Source of the DNA: Dryococelus australis
Taxonomy: Eukaryota; Arthropoda; Insecta; Phasmatodea; Phasmatidae
Assembly (NCBI GenBank): GCA_029891345.1
Contig: CM056995.1
Location: 219,506,260 to 219,570,259, forward strand
DNA length: 64,000 bases
Direction: 5' to 3'
Every line of letters begins with the position of its first letter. The first letter of the stretch is position 1. A model generated the notes under the pieces. The model saw only the letters and a program-made list of their open reading frames with translations, was not told where the DNA came from and did not search any database. Shown here piece by piece: positions 37,117-48,993 of the stretch. A program made the translations under genes and the position numbers.

Positions 37117-39580
37117 TATAGGCTGTTCGCCGTAAAATGAGCACTTTCGAAGGCCCTGCTTAAGATCTACTTGTATACATTAAAACGGTGCTTCCTCTCA
37201 GCACGATCACAAGTGTTCCACCCCTCTTGCCACCTTAATTATTTTCTAACGTGATCAGAATAGAAGGGTGGAAAAAAACACAGTAACCTTTTCTAAAACT
37301 TGAGAAAATTACTTTTGTTAATTCAGAGATGCAATATTGTTCTATCCAGGATAGAAAACCACACAGGTACAACCATAAAATAACACTATTCTTTCCGCGA
37401 TCTTTGCTTTTGATGGCATTTGCATTTTAGAAAACTTTCATTTAGATCAATTTTTGAAAAATTACATAATTTTCACTCTTTTATTACCAAACTCCATTCA
37501 GTACTTAAAACTTCCTTTAAATTACAATAATAATTTTTCTTACAAACTCCTTCGCTCACGAGTTCTCCAAAGCAAACGCTATAATTTATAGATATTACTA
37601 CAGAGCCATTTTATTATTTACTGTCACCTAAAATGTCTGGATAATATTTCTCCTTTTAACTAAGTCTAATCAAAATTTGCCTATTTAAGAACACCTCAAA
37701 TCACGTCCATCTAAACCCCTCTTTTCAAAAGGGAGAACAAAATATCTAGTAAAAATCCCTTTATATCATACTCATTTTTGGTACTAAATATAATTGGGAG
37801 ACCAAACATACTAAAACCACACTAAAATAATGTATATTCTACACAATCAGGTACAAAAAAAAAACCATCAACTCCAGGCTTAACCGACACGCCCACTCCG
37901 CAAAATCAATAACCCCAATGAGCGAGAAAAATGGTCCCAAGGTCAGTGCTTACTCTTTTTTTCTCTGCTTCTACACTCTTGCTAAAACTCCTATTTTATC
38001 TTCCCCTCTCCTTCTACGCTCTTAAAAAGGGACACCTCAAACTCCCCACATGTCCGCCATGAACCACATCCAACTACCATATCATCATTCAAGTCCTCAT
38101 GCCTAAGGATATTCTCCTTACCCATCTCCACCTGTTCAAAAGTTTTTTCTTTTCTTTGATTTTATTTACCAAACACCATAAAACAATCTCCTTTTCTCGA
38201 AACATTTTCACCCCCCACACACTACTTCCCAACAACACGCAAACTCCCCGTCCCAGTCTTCCTCGAGCCGACGTTCAACTCTTCTCTCTTCGATCAGCCA
38301 CGGGTATCCATTCACCCTCAACGTCTGCTGAACAAGGAAAAACGAGTCCTGGTCTCGCCGAAAAACCTCGGTCATCGAGTTTGTGCCAGCAGTCCATTCC
38401 AATCTAAGCTTCCCGAAATACTCTCTTGCTCCCACTGCTCCAACTCCTACGAGTTATCCCAAAACCCTAGCAAAAATAATCAAAGTCCGGTCCCCAATCA
38501 CAACTGTTTACTTCCCCATACATAAGCTATATTTTGGCCATCACCAAACTCTTACCGCGTCCCTGAGTCCCTCTTCTACACACTCGCGAATCATACTGAG
38601 TCCCCTAGAAGCTCCTTCATGAAAATATTTTAAGTTCCTTTTCAGTACACTCGCGAATTATTTTAAGTCCCTCAACAGCTCCTTCGCGAAATATTTTAAG
38701 TTCCTCTTCAACACTTTGCTAAATTTTTCAAAGTTTCACAATCGCACTACGAGAAAGTTCTTCGAAGTCCAACATTCTGGTGCAGAAAACCTACGTCCAC
38801 ACTACTAGGCACTCTCAGTCTAAGTTCCTCTTCTACACTACAAGATTTTTCTAAGTTCCACATCGAGTGCTGACTATTTTAATGTCCAACTTATCTGGCC
38901 CTCAGGTCGACTCTCGAAGTTCTAACCGTGGGCGGATCCACCCCCACCTTGAGACCATGCCTCGCGCGCCCTCTTTATGGAGGTGGCTCGCTCTCTATCA
39001 GCACGATATCTATAATTTATAAGCCTAGATCGTTTCCTTTTTGGCACAGGGGATAAAAGTGTGCCCGCGCTCTCCACATGCCCCTTGAATCTTCCGCGCA
39101 CTGTCTTACGCCACACACTCTCGCGTAGCAAGTAGCAGACCATCAGGCGTTCTCACCGTAACAAAAGTATTTCTTAAAACACCACTTTACATCGTGACGG
39201 AACCTCAGTCACAACATGCTGAGTATTATTCCGCCTTCTGTAAAATTAAAATTTCCGCGGGCTTCATCACTTTATTTATACGGCGGTAAAGTAAAACTGT
39301 GAAATTATTATGATAGTAAATAATTTTCAAATCTACTCATTTTTACAATAAGACACATTAAAAAAACAGAAAGTAAATTAAATAGTTTTAAATTGCCACA
39401 AACGATTACCTAACAATTTTGTTCGACCATAAGATATGGAACTACTTTCCATCCATCTTTACACACTTTAACTGGCTAAATTTCACTCAGGTCACCCATT
39501 AAAATAGATGCATGCAGGGCCAGTAACATTTTTATAAGGTTAATTTCTAAAGTACTTACTTTATCCACAACAGCCTTTAA
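37117..39580. mobile_element. MITE B interrupted by about 2 kb of other sequence
   Basis: The left 60 bases (TATAGGCTGTTCGCCGTAAA to CTACTTGTATACATT) and the right 360 bases (from ATTCCGCCTTCTGTAAAATT near 39228 to TTATCCACAACAGCCTTTAA) together form one MITE B when compared with 43678-44092. Between about 37181 and 39220 lies unrelated pyrimidine-rich sequence. It has TTCC/AAGTTCC runs and repeated CGCGAATTATTTTAAGTCC-like phrases around 38590-38720, but no transposase. The insert could be a solo LTR or non-autonomous element. I could not settle its ends or a target duplication. Confidence 0.6.
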
Positions 39581-40178
39581 TGGTGTGAAAAATTTAATAA
39601 TGTTAAACACTGACAAAGTCTTATTTTACTACGATACAAATATACTGCTACAGTGTTCATGTTAATAAAGCCTTAGTAATGCGGCCGCAACCAACAGTTG
39701 AATTACGCTAAAAATAACAGGAAGAAACGAATATCTTGTGTTACTGTGGCATGAAAGATATGCAGAACCGTCACAAATTTACACTGACTTGCCGTTGTAA
39801 AATGGTACAGCGTGTTAAATAAATGTAGCTTAGGCCAGATCTCAAGCCTTGCAAAGCAGTTTCCATGCGCCAATTAGGCACATACAGCAATATTAAAAAA
39901 TGATGGTGCTAAAGTAAAGCTGATTTACTGTTTATTGAATAAACATACACAAACCTCAGTTGTATGCGTTGATAGACGATCTGTATAAGTTTGTTGTCCA
40001 TAAGTTACACTTATGTCAGTGTAGTTCACGTACTCGTCATTCGAGGCGTCGTTATTGTGCATATTGTTCATGTGGACATTACAATTGTTGGATATGTGTA
40101 CCCTGGTCGGCACGGAATATGTCTATACGTTGGCGATTTCTTCCCAGATGCATCCCAACATTTCCTCGGTTACCAGGG

Positions 40179-40412
40179 GGCCGCGGTGGCTGACCGCAAA
40201 GCCAAACCATTTTCAATCCTCGGCCAGGTCATTCCCAGATTTTCGCGTGTGGGAATCATGTCGGACGATGCTGTTGGGCAGTGGGTTTCCTCGGGGATAT
40301 CCCGTTCCCCCCGTCCCTTCATTCCGGTGCTACTCCATACTCACGTCAATAATTCTCATCTTCTCTTAAGACCTCGATGTTAAGGGCCATCCACATCTCT
40401 TCATTTAGCCGG
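40179..40412 (+). repeat. tRNA-headed SINE, family 1, degraded head
   Basis: It starts GGGGGCCGCGGTGGCTGACC. The body has GGGAATCATGTCGGACGATG, TTCATTCCGGTGCTACTCC and the tail AAGACCTCGATGTTAAGGGC. The overlapping ORFs at 39960-40383 are readings of this repeat. Confidence 0.85.
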
Positions 40413-40632
40413 GACATTTTTTTTCGCTCTGTTAATACCTAAATTTATTTTCTTCCCTTTTAATATTTAGTCTAGCTATTGTAAAAGCAAATATATTGTC
40501 CGTGGCATCAAACACCATTTTAACACTAAAGGGTTTTATCGCAATACGTTACCTATATGGAGTGATGTGTTTTTCCTAGCAGTTTAAAATACCTGGTTCT
40601 TGCAAGACATGGCGAGATTCCTTTTTTTACAG

Positions 40633-40727
40633 GCCCTTCCAAAGGTTTCTGGGTGGAATTGAAGGCCTACGGAAGAAGGTATACCTCCCCGTAGTTCCTC
40701 CAGCAGACACTCGTCGAGCTGCAGCAG
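40633..40727 (+). CDS. PKG exon: linker between CNB-B and kinase domain
   Basis: The exon encodes PFQRFLGGIEGLRKKVYLPV followed by VPPADTRRAAA. This is the C-terminal helix of the second cGMP domain (family pattern 'F..LIG.L.E....Y') and the linker to the kinase. The acceptor AG is at 40631-40632 and the donor GTAAAT at 40728. One opening base completes GA from the previous exon to Glu, and one base is left at the end. The phases fit on both sides. Confidence 0.88.
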
Positions 40728-43414
40728 GTAAATTAATTTATATTCAATGAGATTCTTACGATAAAGATGGCGCGCAGCCAGCTGACTTATTATTTTTAAT
40801 AATTATGTGCTTTACGCCGAAAGGCTAACCAGGGGACGTCTCAAATATTGTGGCAACATATAACACCTAAAATTATACACCAATGGATTATGCAGGATCA
40901 AAATACGACACCTTGGGTCTTAAACTTGGGGTGAAACTTGACGTTACATGTGACATACATTCCCCCAAAAAATTTTATGCTCTACAGATTCTGTTTAATA
41001 ACGCTCAAAGTTTGTAAATGTATTTTTTTTTGTATATCTTATAAAACAACTTGTAAACCTAAATAAGGGACGCTGACAATTTTAAGATGTCCTTAGCAAT
41101 ATTTATTTTACAAAAATTAAGAATAAAGAAAAATGAAAATTATGTAGGCCCTATAATCATTTATATAAAATAAATTTTTAAAAATTAATTATATTTTTGG
41201 TTTTGTTAAATAGATATTTAGAGATACATCACTTCTTCTAATGCTGTCTGCATACAGACGGCATACATGAAACTTCCCCCGACAGTAGAGTAGTTAACGT
41301 TTTCAATTTGCTTCTTCAGATTGTACTCATCCGAAAGTACGGATGTTCTCTCTATTATTTGTATATATATTGGAGTCTCCAGTACAAGACATTCAAAGTA
41401 CCACAGGGACGTACCACACAAGTTTATCATGATTTATAATTAAGATGGCAGCTTCACTGCTCACAGACAAGAGTTGCCAACGGAAAAGACTGTATAGGCT
41501 ATTCACGGTAAAGTGAGTACTTTATGAAGCCCTCTCATTTGAAATAAAATTCAATAAATAGATTTTGTTGACGTTAACAAATTATTAGAGTCTGGAATTA
41601 AGATGCTAGCATACATGGTGTAGTTAAAAATCTCAGACCTCTGGGAAGTCCTACGTAGTTAAAAGTGTAAAAACTTCCAAATAAAATATTGGTAATACCT
41701 TCCACAAATAATTTAACTCTTGATGAGAAACAGAAAAACTCATTGATGCATGAAGACTAGATGGTAGCATAAGTCTTAAGGAATACTCATCCTCCCGAAG
41801 TGGAGTAGGCAGCGTCGGTTGAATAAAAACCCACTCAAAATCTAAAATCTGACGTTTCAGGACTCTTGCTTGTCCACGCACATTTATAGAACTTAGATAT
41901 GTCACTCAATACCTCTCTTAAGCTCACGCTGACAGTCTTGGCAAAATTTACTGAAAAATAACCATACAAAATTTACAGTGGGACTGTCTTCCATCATGTC
42001 TGATTTGAGAGTCCCAGGGTTCGCAGACGAAGACTATGGCCCGGAAAAATATCTAAAATAACGTCATATCCTGTCATCATACACTTAGATAAAAAAAATA
42101 GTTAAACTTAATTTCTCGGAGGTGCAAAAAATAAACTTTTATACATGTATTTTAAATGGCCTGCTGCAAAGAGAAAATACAATTCCATTAATTTCTACCA
42201 CTGAATATACTCCATTATGTGGTAAAAATTAGAGTACTTAAGGAAATAAAATTATAAAGAAATTTAAGAAAGGTCGTCCTAAAGATACAACTCTAATCAA
42301 ACTAAATTAAACGTAATTAAACAAAACAAATGAGATAAAATCAAAATATACTGACTCAGTTCAGATGTAAATAAATAAATCTGTGGGCGGATACTGTCTC
42401 ACCACACCACGTTTCTCAACAACGTTCAAGATGCTAGAATTATTTTCTTCATTTTTAGCACTACGCCTTTTCTGAATTTTGATCTAAAACAAGTCTGAAT
42501 AAATCGTGTGACACCGAAGGAAAATTACTTTACTAAATGAATTAAATAATCTATAAGAAATGTTCACCCATTAGTTCGTTTTCTTTAAACGAATTCCAAA
42601 ATGGAACGAAATTAATACGTTATGCAGCAGCCCAAATAATGGCTCATATTATTATTGTTAGAACACGATAAAGAATTTTTCTTGAAGGTTTTGCGATGTT
42701 TTCCAGTATTTTAATTTAAAGTTTCGAGAAAATGTAAATTAAGGAGCAAGTAGTTAAACCCTTACTACAGTTATTTATACTACAGATTCGGAACAAAGAG
42801 TGTTTTCTTATGGGAGTGTTTGGGATAGGAAAATTTTCGTCGCCAAGTGTGCAGTGTTTAAAAGGTAACTTTTAATTATGATTTTAAGCTACGTGAATTA
42901 TAAAAGAAGAAATAATTCATTTAGTTACAAAGTTATATTATATTTTATTAATGATTGTTGCAACTATCCTTTTTTTTTTTTTTCAAAGTGGAAAATAGAA
43001 AAATCTGGTACCTTTCCGATACTAGCGCTTACCTAGTGGCCATAATTTTCCCTTTCGCCAAACTTTTAACATTGATCTTCCCATCTTACCTTTACCAACC
43101 AAGTGTCGGATTTAAAAGTAAATACAACATTCCACTTCTGTGAATTAAATAATCACTTAAACTAGCACAAAACTTTTGGTTAAAAATTGTTCGGAAATTT
43201 GTATGAATTAAATTTTTAATTTTAAAGTCTCATATTTATGCCCAACAAAAACATTTTTTAACGATTTTTTTAGTGATTTGGTTTTTTTTTTAACTAGTAA
43301 ATATTACGTTAAGAAACCTTTAAAATATCTTACAAAAAAAAAAAAAAGAAAAAAAAAGTTTGGCTATTGTGGAATGACGTGTGGAGCTAAGCTAAGCGTA
43401 GCGTTGTTGCGCAG
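40728..43414. other. PKG intron with truncated MITE end
   Basis: There is no gene. The left end of a MITE A-like copy (TATAGGCTATTCACGGTAAA) sits at 41493, but I find no matching right end. T-rich and A-rich runs occur near 42968 and 43335. The rest is AT-rich with nothing recognised. Confidence 0.55.
41493..41570 (+). repeat. MITE A-like left end, truncated
   Basis: TATAGGCTATTCACGGTAAA and the following GTGAGTACTTTATGAAGCCC match the MITE A terminus, and the next bases still resemble the 32603 and 27472 copies. No right terminus is found, so it is partial or has been disrupted. Confidence 0.7.
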
Positions 43415-43622
43415 GGCCGCAGTTGGCAGACCTGATGCGGGTCGGCACGCTGGGCGTAGGTGCGTTCGGGCGAGTAGAGCTGGTGCAGCACCGGCGTAGC
43501 AAGCAGACATTCGCCCTCAAGCGGCTCAGCAAGCAGGACGTTGTGCAGCATCTTCTCGAGACCTTCGTCTACAACGAGAAGAACATCATGCTCGAGTGTG
43601 CCGACTGCCCCTTCATCCCCAG
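43415..43622 (+). CDS. PKG exon: kinase N-lobe
   Basis: This is the start of the Ser/Thr kinase domain. It carries the glycine-rich ATP loop GTLGVGAFGRVELV, the ATP-anchoring Lys in FALKRLSK, and the alpha-C helix Glu in FVYNEKNIML, followed by ECADCPFIPR. These match PKG 'ATLGVGGFGRVELVQ' and 'ERNIM......PFI.RLY'. The acceptor AG is at 43413-43414 and the donor GTATAG at 43623. Two opening bases complete the previous codon and two (AG) are left for the next exon. All N-lobe catalytic residues are intact, so the gene is probably functional. The remaining kinase exons are not in the window as far as I can see. Confidence 0.94.
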
Positions 43623-45303
43623 GTATAGCCCGCACCCTCATAGCCTACCTGCTTCACACCAGACACTAATGATGAGGTATAGGCTGTTCACGTTAAAATG
43701 CGCACTTTTGAAAGCCCTGCCTATGATCTACTTGTATGCACGTTGTGTCTTCTTCCGTCTCGTGTAAAATTAACATTTCCATGGACCTCATCACTTTATT
43801 CATGTGTCGGTCAAGTGCAGCTGTGAAATTATTAGAAAATAATATTTTACAAATCCGCTCATTCTTACACTGCGATGTATTTAAGAAAATGCAAACTGAA
43901 AGAAATAATTTAAGTTATCATAAATGATAACCTAACACTTTTTATTCGGCGTTAAGTTCTCGAACTACTTTACATCCTTCGTTACCAACTTTACAAGGTA
44001 CATGTCACTCAATGCGCCCGTTAAAGTAGGGGCGGAGAATTTTTTCTAAGGTTGATTTCAAAAGTGCTCACTTTATCGTGAACAGCTTTTACAACGATTA
44101 TTCTGCGCATGCACCCAATATTGGCTTAACCCAAAGAAACGCAACTGTCAAAGTCACATGGTCAACAGTGATAACCGGGTTTGTTTACATTTTAGTGTTT
44201 AAATTATCCAGTTATCTTATATTAACCCCTTGAGGACGTCACAGATTTAGTTACCCTCAGGACAAGGTTGAGTTGAGCTGCCTCTGTCCTCCACTACAGC
44301 GACATCAGTTGTGTTGATTCCTGTATTTTCACTTAACATCGCCCTATTGGTCCTGGCTACACCGAACACGCTTAATGTACTCTGCAGAGTTTATTATTGG
44401 CTAGCCTCCGCCCAATGAATTTGCGTGTCGACTGTGTTTATTTGAAACATTATTAATGAGAACATTATTCTTACCAACAAAAATGTTGACTAGTGGTAAT
44501 ATTTTACTTAGATTCAGATAAAATCCAGCGAAAGAGTAAAACTATAAAAGTACGAGTTTTGTCTTCAAGAGCAAAGAAATTTTCATATAAACGTTGCCGA
44601 CGAGTATATATGTGCATACTCCTCAGAGGCTTAATGAAGTACATCTTAACAATTTGAATTTAATAAAATAAACAATTTAATCAATTTAATAAATTAACTG
44701 ATTAAAGGATGTGTAAAATCATTTCAAAGTACTTGTTTATACTAAACAGTATTCCAACGTCAAATTCAATCCATGCCGTTCCTGCTAATATTGTTGGCAG
44801 AAAAGCAGTTCAATGCTAGGACATGGAGATTGGTCGTGCGCAGCCAGCGAGATCGATCTACTTCATATTCAGTCTATGATCACACGCTCACTGCCCACCA
44901 GACAGCAAGACCACAGACCGTATTCCAATTGACACTTTGTGTTAACAAAATGGTGACGTGGCCCGTTTTGTCTACAAAGTCTATGGCGTATTTTTGTAAT
45001 TTGCGTTTTGTCAGCTTCAAAGCTCGCTAATTGTAAAAATACGAATTACTAAATCGCTGCCGAATAAGTTTTTCAGGTTTGTAATGTACCGATACGCGTA
45101 TAGGCGATGTAATTGGGATAAACATACGTGTATTGTACACACGATTACTATTTCACAAAGCAGGTAGATGAAACATTCTTGAGATAAGTAGGCCTACGTA
45201 TTTTCCTATGACACAATTTTCTTTAAGTAACAATAACACATCGTATTTGTATTATTTTGTAAAGTTTATATTTTAAACGGCCTACTAACAACATTCATGA
45301 ATA
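43623..45303. other. PKG intron up to Polinton B
   Basis: It holds a full MITE B copy (43678-44092), then AT-rich sequence without recognisable genes up to the ATTAGT target site of Polinton B. Confidence 0.6.
43678..44092. repeat. MITE B copy, about 415 bp, best reference copy
   Basis: It runs from TATAGGCTGTTCACGTTAAA to TTTATCGTGAACAGCTTTTA with inverted ends. The interior includes GATCTACTTGTATGCACGTT, TCATCACTTTATTCATGTG and CGCCCGTTAAAGTAGGGGC. It aligns with the other B copies and shows where they are interrupted. It is non-coding and inserted 55 bases after the kinase exon donor. Confidence 0.88.
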
Positions 45304-45309
45304 ATTAGT

Positions 45310-45948
45310 AGTAGAAAAATATAGCAGATCTTGGCGCAACTCAATAATTTCACTAAAATTCAACCAATTTCAAGCTAAATCAAACACATTTCTAATTCCC
45401 CGCTTCAAATCTTTCGCAGATATTGGCGCAATTGAAAAATTTAACTAGAATTCAGCCAATTTCATGCTAAATTCAAACAAATTCCTAATTCCCCGTGAAA
45501 TATTTCAAAGCGCAACTCAAAATCAAAATCAGTTTCAACTTGTGTTCACTCTTTGTGTGTGGTTCTTTAAAGACTTATTTTCGAGCTAAATCTACATATT
45601 TTTGATGAAATTCCAATAATTTTTATACTTTTCTTGTGATATTATTCAAATTTTAAGTAAATATTTACCCCTCTTTGAACTAATTTTAGCCTCATTCACC
45701 CTGAAAATGAACCATTGATCAAAGAGTGAACAAAGTTTGTTTATAAAAAAAAGTGAGCTTGATTGAGAACGCAGATTTGGGTCTAATTATATTGATTTTG
45801 TGCAAAATTATCTTGATTTTGGGGGTGAAGTTTAAGAGATGAATCGTGTTTTCAGAAGAAACTGAGAAAATAATGTTTGAAAGCGAGAAATTTGCGCGAA
45901 TTTTAGTTAAATTATTGAGTGGCGCCAAGATCTGGTATATCTTCAACT
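45310..45948. repeat. Polinton B left terminal block
   Basis: It begins with the terminal repeat (45310-45361) and ends with an inverted copy of it (about 45898-45948, reverse strand AGTTGAAGATATACCAGATC). Its first 95 bases are partly duplicated in tandem from about 45417 (GCAGATATTGGCGCAATTG). The middle part matches the right block in direct orientation, for example TTGTGTTCACTCTTTGTGTG and GATTGAGAACGCAGATTTGG. Confidence 0.88.
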
Positions 45949-46201
45949 GATTTTTTTATCGAAAAAATGTGTACATATAAACACAAGAGAAAGAAAAAAA
46001 TTTCACTTAGATTTAAAAAAAAAAGATTTTTTATTCGATAAAACAACTGAATCAAATATCTAGAAAATTGAATTAAAATATCGAAGCTACTTCTTGTTTG
46101 TGTAAAATCTTTTATATTATCCATTTAATAAAATAAAAAATTTATATATCTTCTGTGATATTCTCTTTCGAATAATCATAAGTTAAATTTCGTTTGCTAG
46201 T
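45949..46201. other. Polinton B, AT-rich spacer
   Basis: This is short AT-rich sequence between the terminal block and the 3' end of the capsid gene. Nothing is recognised. Confidence 0.5.
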
Positions 46202-47333
46202 TTAAACAACATTACAAATTCTACTAGCCTCAACAGCTTTTTTAAAATCTACAGTAATTTTTATATTTGTTTTATCTTTAACTACTGCTGTTTTTCTATA
46301 TAGGCAGTCAATAACATATAAAGGTCTTCGTCCCCAAAATGAATAATAATTGATATCGCCATGATAATTTGTAGTTGGCTTATAATAAAGTTCATTATTT
46401 CTATATCTAGTATCTAATTTTTTCTATAATTTCTAAAATCATTAAAAACCAGAAACATTTTAAGACAAAGATCATTTTCAATATCTAGATTCCAATTTTC
46501 CTTCAGAAAAATTTTCTTTCATCCATTTTTAACAAAAATATTTCTTACATTACAACGATCAGATATTGAAGCATGCACATATTGCTCAGCGCAATTTTTT
46601 CTATTAGTTTGGAAACCCACAATTACAAAATCAGGCATGTTAAATCGCAAATTATTAAACTAATCTTTTATATCAAAGTTAATAACAATTGCCCCAGCAG
46701 GAATATCTTTTTCTAAAAATTGCCAATACTTAAAACGAATATGAATTTAAGAATTTTTATATATTTTTTCTTTAATTGCAATTGATGTATTAGATTCGTA
46801 TTCAACAATAGGCCACAAAATTTCTAATTTTTCAAAAACAATTTTGCCTGGATCAGCATAAGTTTTATCAACCGAACCATCTGTTTTTTAGACTCATAAA
46901 CAAATAAACAATTGTTATCAGATGAATTTATAAAAAAAGGTGATTTTATAACCACCTTTCCAGTAAACTTCATTATTATCGCGAATAAAGCCAAACAAAT
47001 ATCTAATTGGGTACATTATTTCATTTATTTTATCATTACGAACAGATTTTACTCGAAATTTATTATCACCGCCAGTAGACTCTAAATAATCTCGTTCGCC
47101 TGGTGATCTTAGAAAAATATTCATCATTGTTGAAGTTATTCCTCCATTATCAACAGCCTCTATTATAATTCCATTTTTGAAATTTCCATTCTAAAAAACT
47201 GAAATGGAAAAAAATTGTAACAAACATCAATATTATCTAAGTTTTCGTATTTTGCCTCATCTCCAGTTTTATCTCTTTTTAGTAGACGATATTCTTCCGA
47301 AACATAAGCATCATTTGGAAAAAAAAAAGCCAT
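46202..47333 (-). pseudogene. Polinton B: candidate double-jelly-roll major capsid protein
   Basis: On the reverse strand from ATG at 47331-47333 the product starts MAFFFPNDAYVSEEYRLLKR and ends at TAA 46202-46204, about 375 codons if unbroken. Pieces in different frames read MYPIRYLFGFIRDNNEVYW (about 47010), KLEILWPIVEYES (46800), PAGAIVINFDIKD (46690), MPDFVIVGFQTNRKNCAEQY (46635-46575) and RRPLYVIDCLYRKTAV (46335-46285). These fit a conserved adintovirus/Polinton family that I take to be the hexon-type capsid protein; the assignment rests on memory of the family and not on a structure. Several frameshifts and stops inactivate it. It lies next to the left terminal block and is antisense to its neighbour. 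Confidence 0.55.
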
Positions 47334-47558
47334 CTCCTATGGGAATATCAAACTTGATTCTATTATTGTAAATATTTAAATTCCTCCTCGTTTGATGAGT
47401 TGGGGGGAAAGTTTGTCTCTGAAAACTCTTAATGCTTTTATAACTCATTTATAAGTAAAAAAAAAATTATATAAATGAAGGATTCGGAGGGAGTTCATTG
47501 AGTGAAATTGCTCATCGAGAGTACAGAAATTATAAAAAGAACCATGAGGTAGAATACG

Positions 47559-47561
<3 letters not shown>

Positions 47562-47630
<69 letters not shown>
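47562..47630. repeat. (TA)n microsatellite inside former coding sequence
   Basis: About 69 bases of pure TA lie between two halves of the coiled-coil pseudogene, translated as alternating Tyr and Ile. Confidence 0.95.
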
Positions 47631-47632
<2 letters not shown>

Positions 47633-48043
47633 ACTATTGATTTATGAATTACAAAATATTAGCAAAAAAGTAGCACAAGTAATTGAAGAAAATATAAATT
47701 TAATAACAACACTAGTACCTGTTGCTTAAAAAAATTTAGATTATCCGTCAACTCCAGAAGAAACATTATTTCAAAGAGAATTATTCCCAAAATTACCTAA
47801 CGTAGAAGAGGGAATGGGCATTGTACACATAAAAAATTTGACGCATCCGGATTCTATTACAGAACTCGGGAAAGAAATTTCTGAAAACAATTGTTTTTAA
47901 AACACCATATGGTTTACAAGGAGTTGGGCATAAATTTGAAATTGGAGATACATACGTAAAGATAATTAATGTTAAACTATTTTATAAAGGCAAAGAATAT
48001 ACATGAACAGAAGGAATTTCTAATTTGCTAACAAAAAAAATAC

Positions 48044-48221
48044 AATCGGATCTTGAAGGTTAATTCACTGATAATGACTATGAAAACTACAGAGAAATTG
48101 TTGAATCAACCAATGTTGCATTCCAAGAATATAATCGGATCTTGAAGGTTAATTCACCGATAATGACTATGAAAACTACAGAGAAATTGTTGTATCAACC
48201 AATGTTGCATTCCAAGAATAT
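48044..48221. repeat. 89-bp tandem duplication
   Basis: AATCGGATCTTGAAGGTTAA at 48044 recurs at 48133, and the 89-bp units differ at only a few bases. Because 89 is not a multiple of three the duplication itself shifts the reading frame. The TAA inside the coding frame is present in both copies. Confidence 0.95.
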
Positions 48222-48510
48222 AATCCTAAAAAGCCACTAAACTCGAATAGAAGTTGTAAGTATCCAAATATAATTAAGCCAATTGATAATAATTATAAAG
48301 AGCATCAATATCAGCACCAAACACATCAGAAAGAGCGAATTTTACATATCCTCCTAGATCTGGAGAATGTATTAAAAAATGTAATAATTTTCAGACAGAA
48401 TACATCTGGATCGACAGTGTTAGAAAATTAATTGACAGATTATTCGTTATTCACGGTGAAGAAAATGATGGAAATAAGAATTTTTACAATGAAAAAGAAA
48501 CATTATGAAT

Positions 48511-48941
48511 ATGCTAAACAATTTTGTTGTGAATACCACGAAAGGAATTCCATATTTAACAAAAGTTTTAAATTTTATTCCGCACTCATTTTGGAATTCT
48601 GAACACCATGGCACAGACATTATGAACTGGGCATTAACAGTTTAAATTTGTTGGAAATGCATTTGCCAGGTTATAATTATTGTGGTCCATTTACAAAATT
48701 AAATGAAAGATTAGAAAGAGGAGATGCAGGAGTGAATCAATTTGATGAAGATTGCAAATTTCACGATATCGAGTATAGAGATCATAAAGATTTAGAATTT
48801 AGGCATGAAGATGATAAAATTTTACAAAAAGAAGCAAAAGAAGTCATCTTTAATAAAGATACTCCATTTGGAGAAAAATTGGCTTCTGCAGCTGTTGCCT
48901 CAACAATGTTTACAAAAAAATTAGGTCTTGAAATTAAAATG

Positions 48942-48993
<52 letters not shown>

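Larger units (their letters stand above)
35291..40632. other. PKG intron with SINEs and a split MITE B
   Basis: There is no gene. It holds a family 2 SINE (36385-36560), a MITE B copy split by about 2 kb of foreign sequence (37117-39580), and a family 1 SINE (40179-40412). Elsewhere it is AT-rich. Confidence 0.6.
47475..48505 (+). pseudogene. Polinton B: coiled-coil conserved protein, TA-interrupted
   Basis: This is the paralogue of the element A gene at 11621-12370. The start reads SLSEIAHREYRNYKKNHEVE, then a (TA)n tract (47562-47630) interrupts it. It resumes as YELQNISKKVAQVIEENINL with TPEETLFQRELFPKLPNV. The conserved domain reads VGHKFEIGDTYVKIINVKLF (about 47925-47990), then FTDNDYENYREIVESTNVAF, and finally SVRKLIDRLFVIHGEEND (about 48418-48470). 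An 89-bp tandem duplication (48044-48221), two in-frame stops and several shifts make it dead. The function is unknown; the position just upstream of PLA2 is typical for this gene. Confidence 0.6.

Noticed and set aside
43678..44092. A CRISPR-like or regulatory inverted repeat near the kinase exon
   Set aside because: It is a dispersed MITE with other copies in the window and has no array structure.
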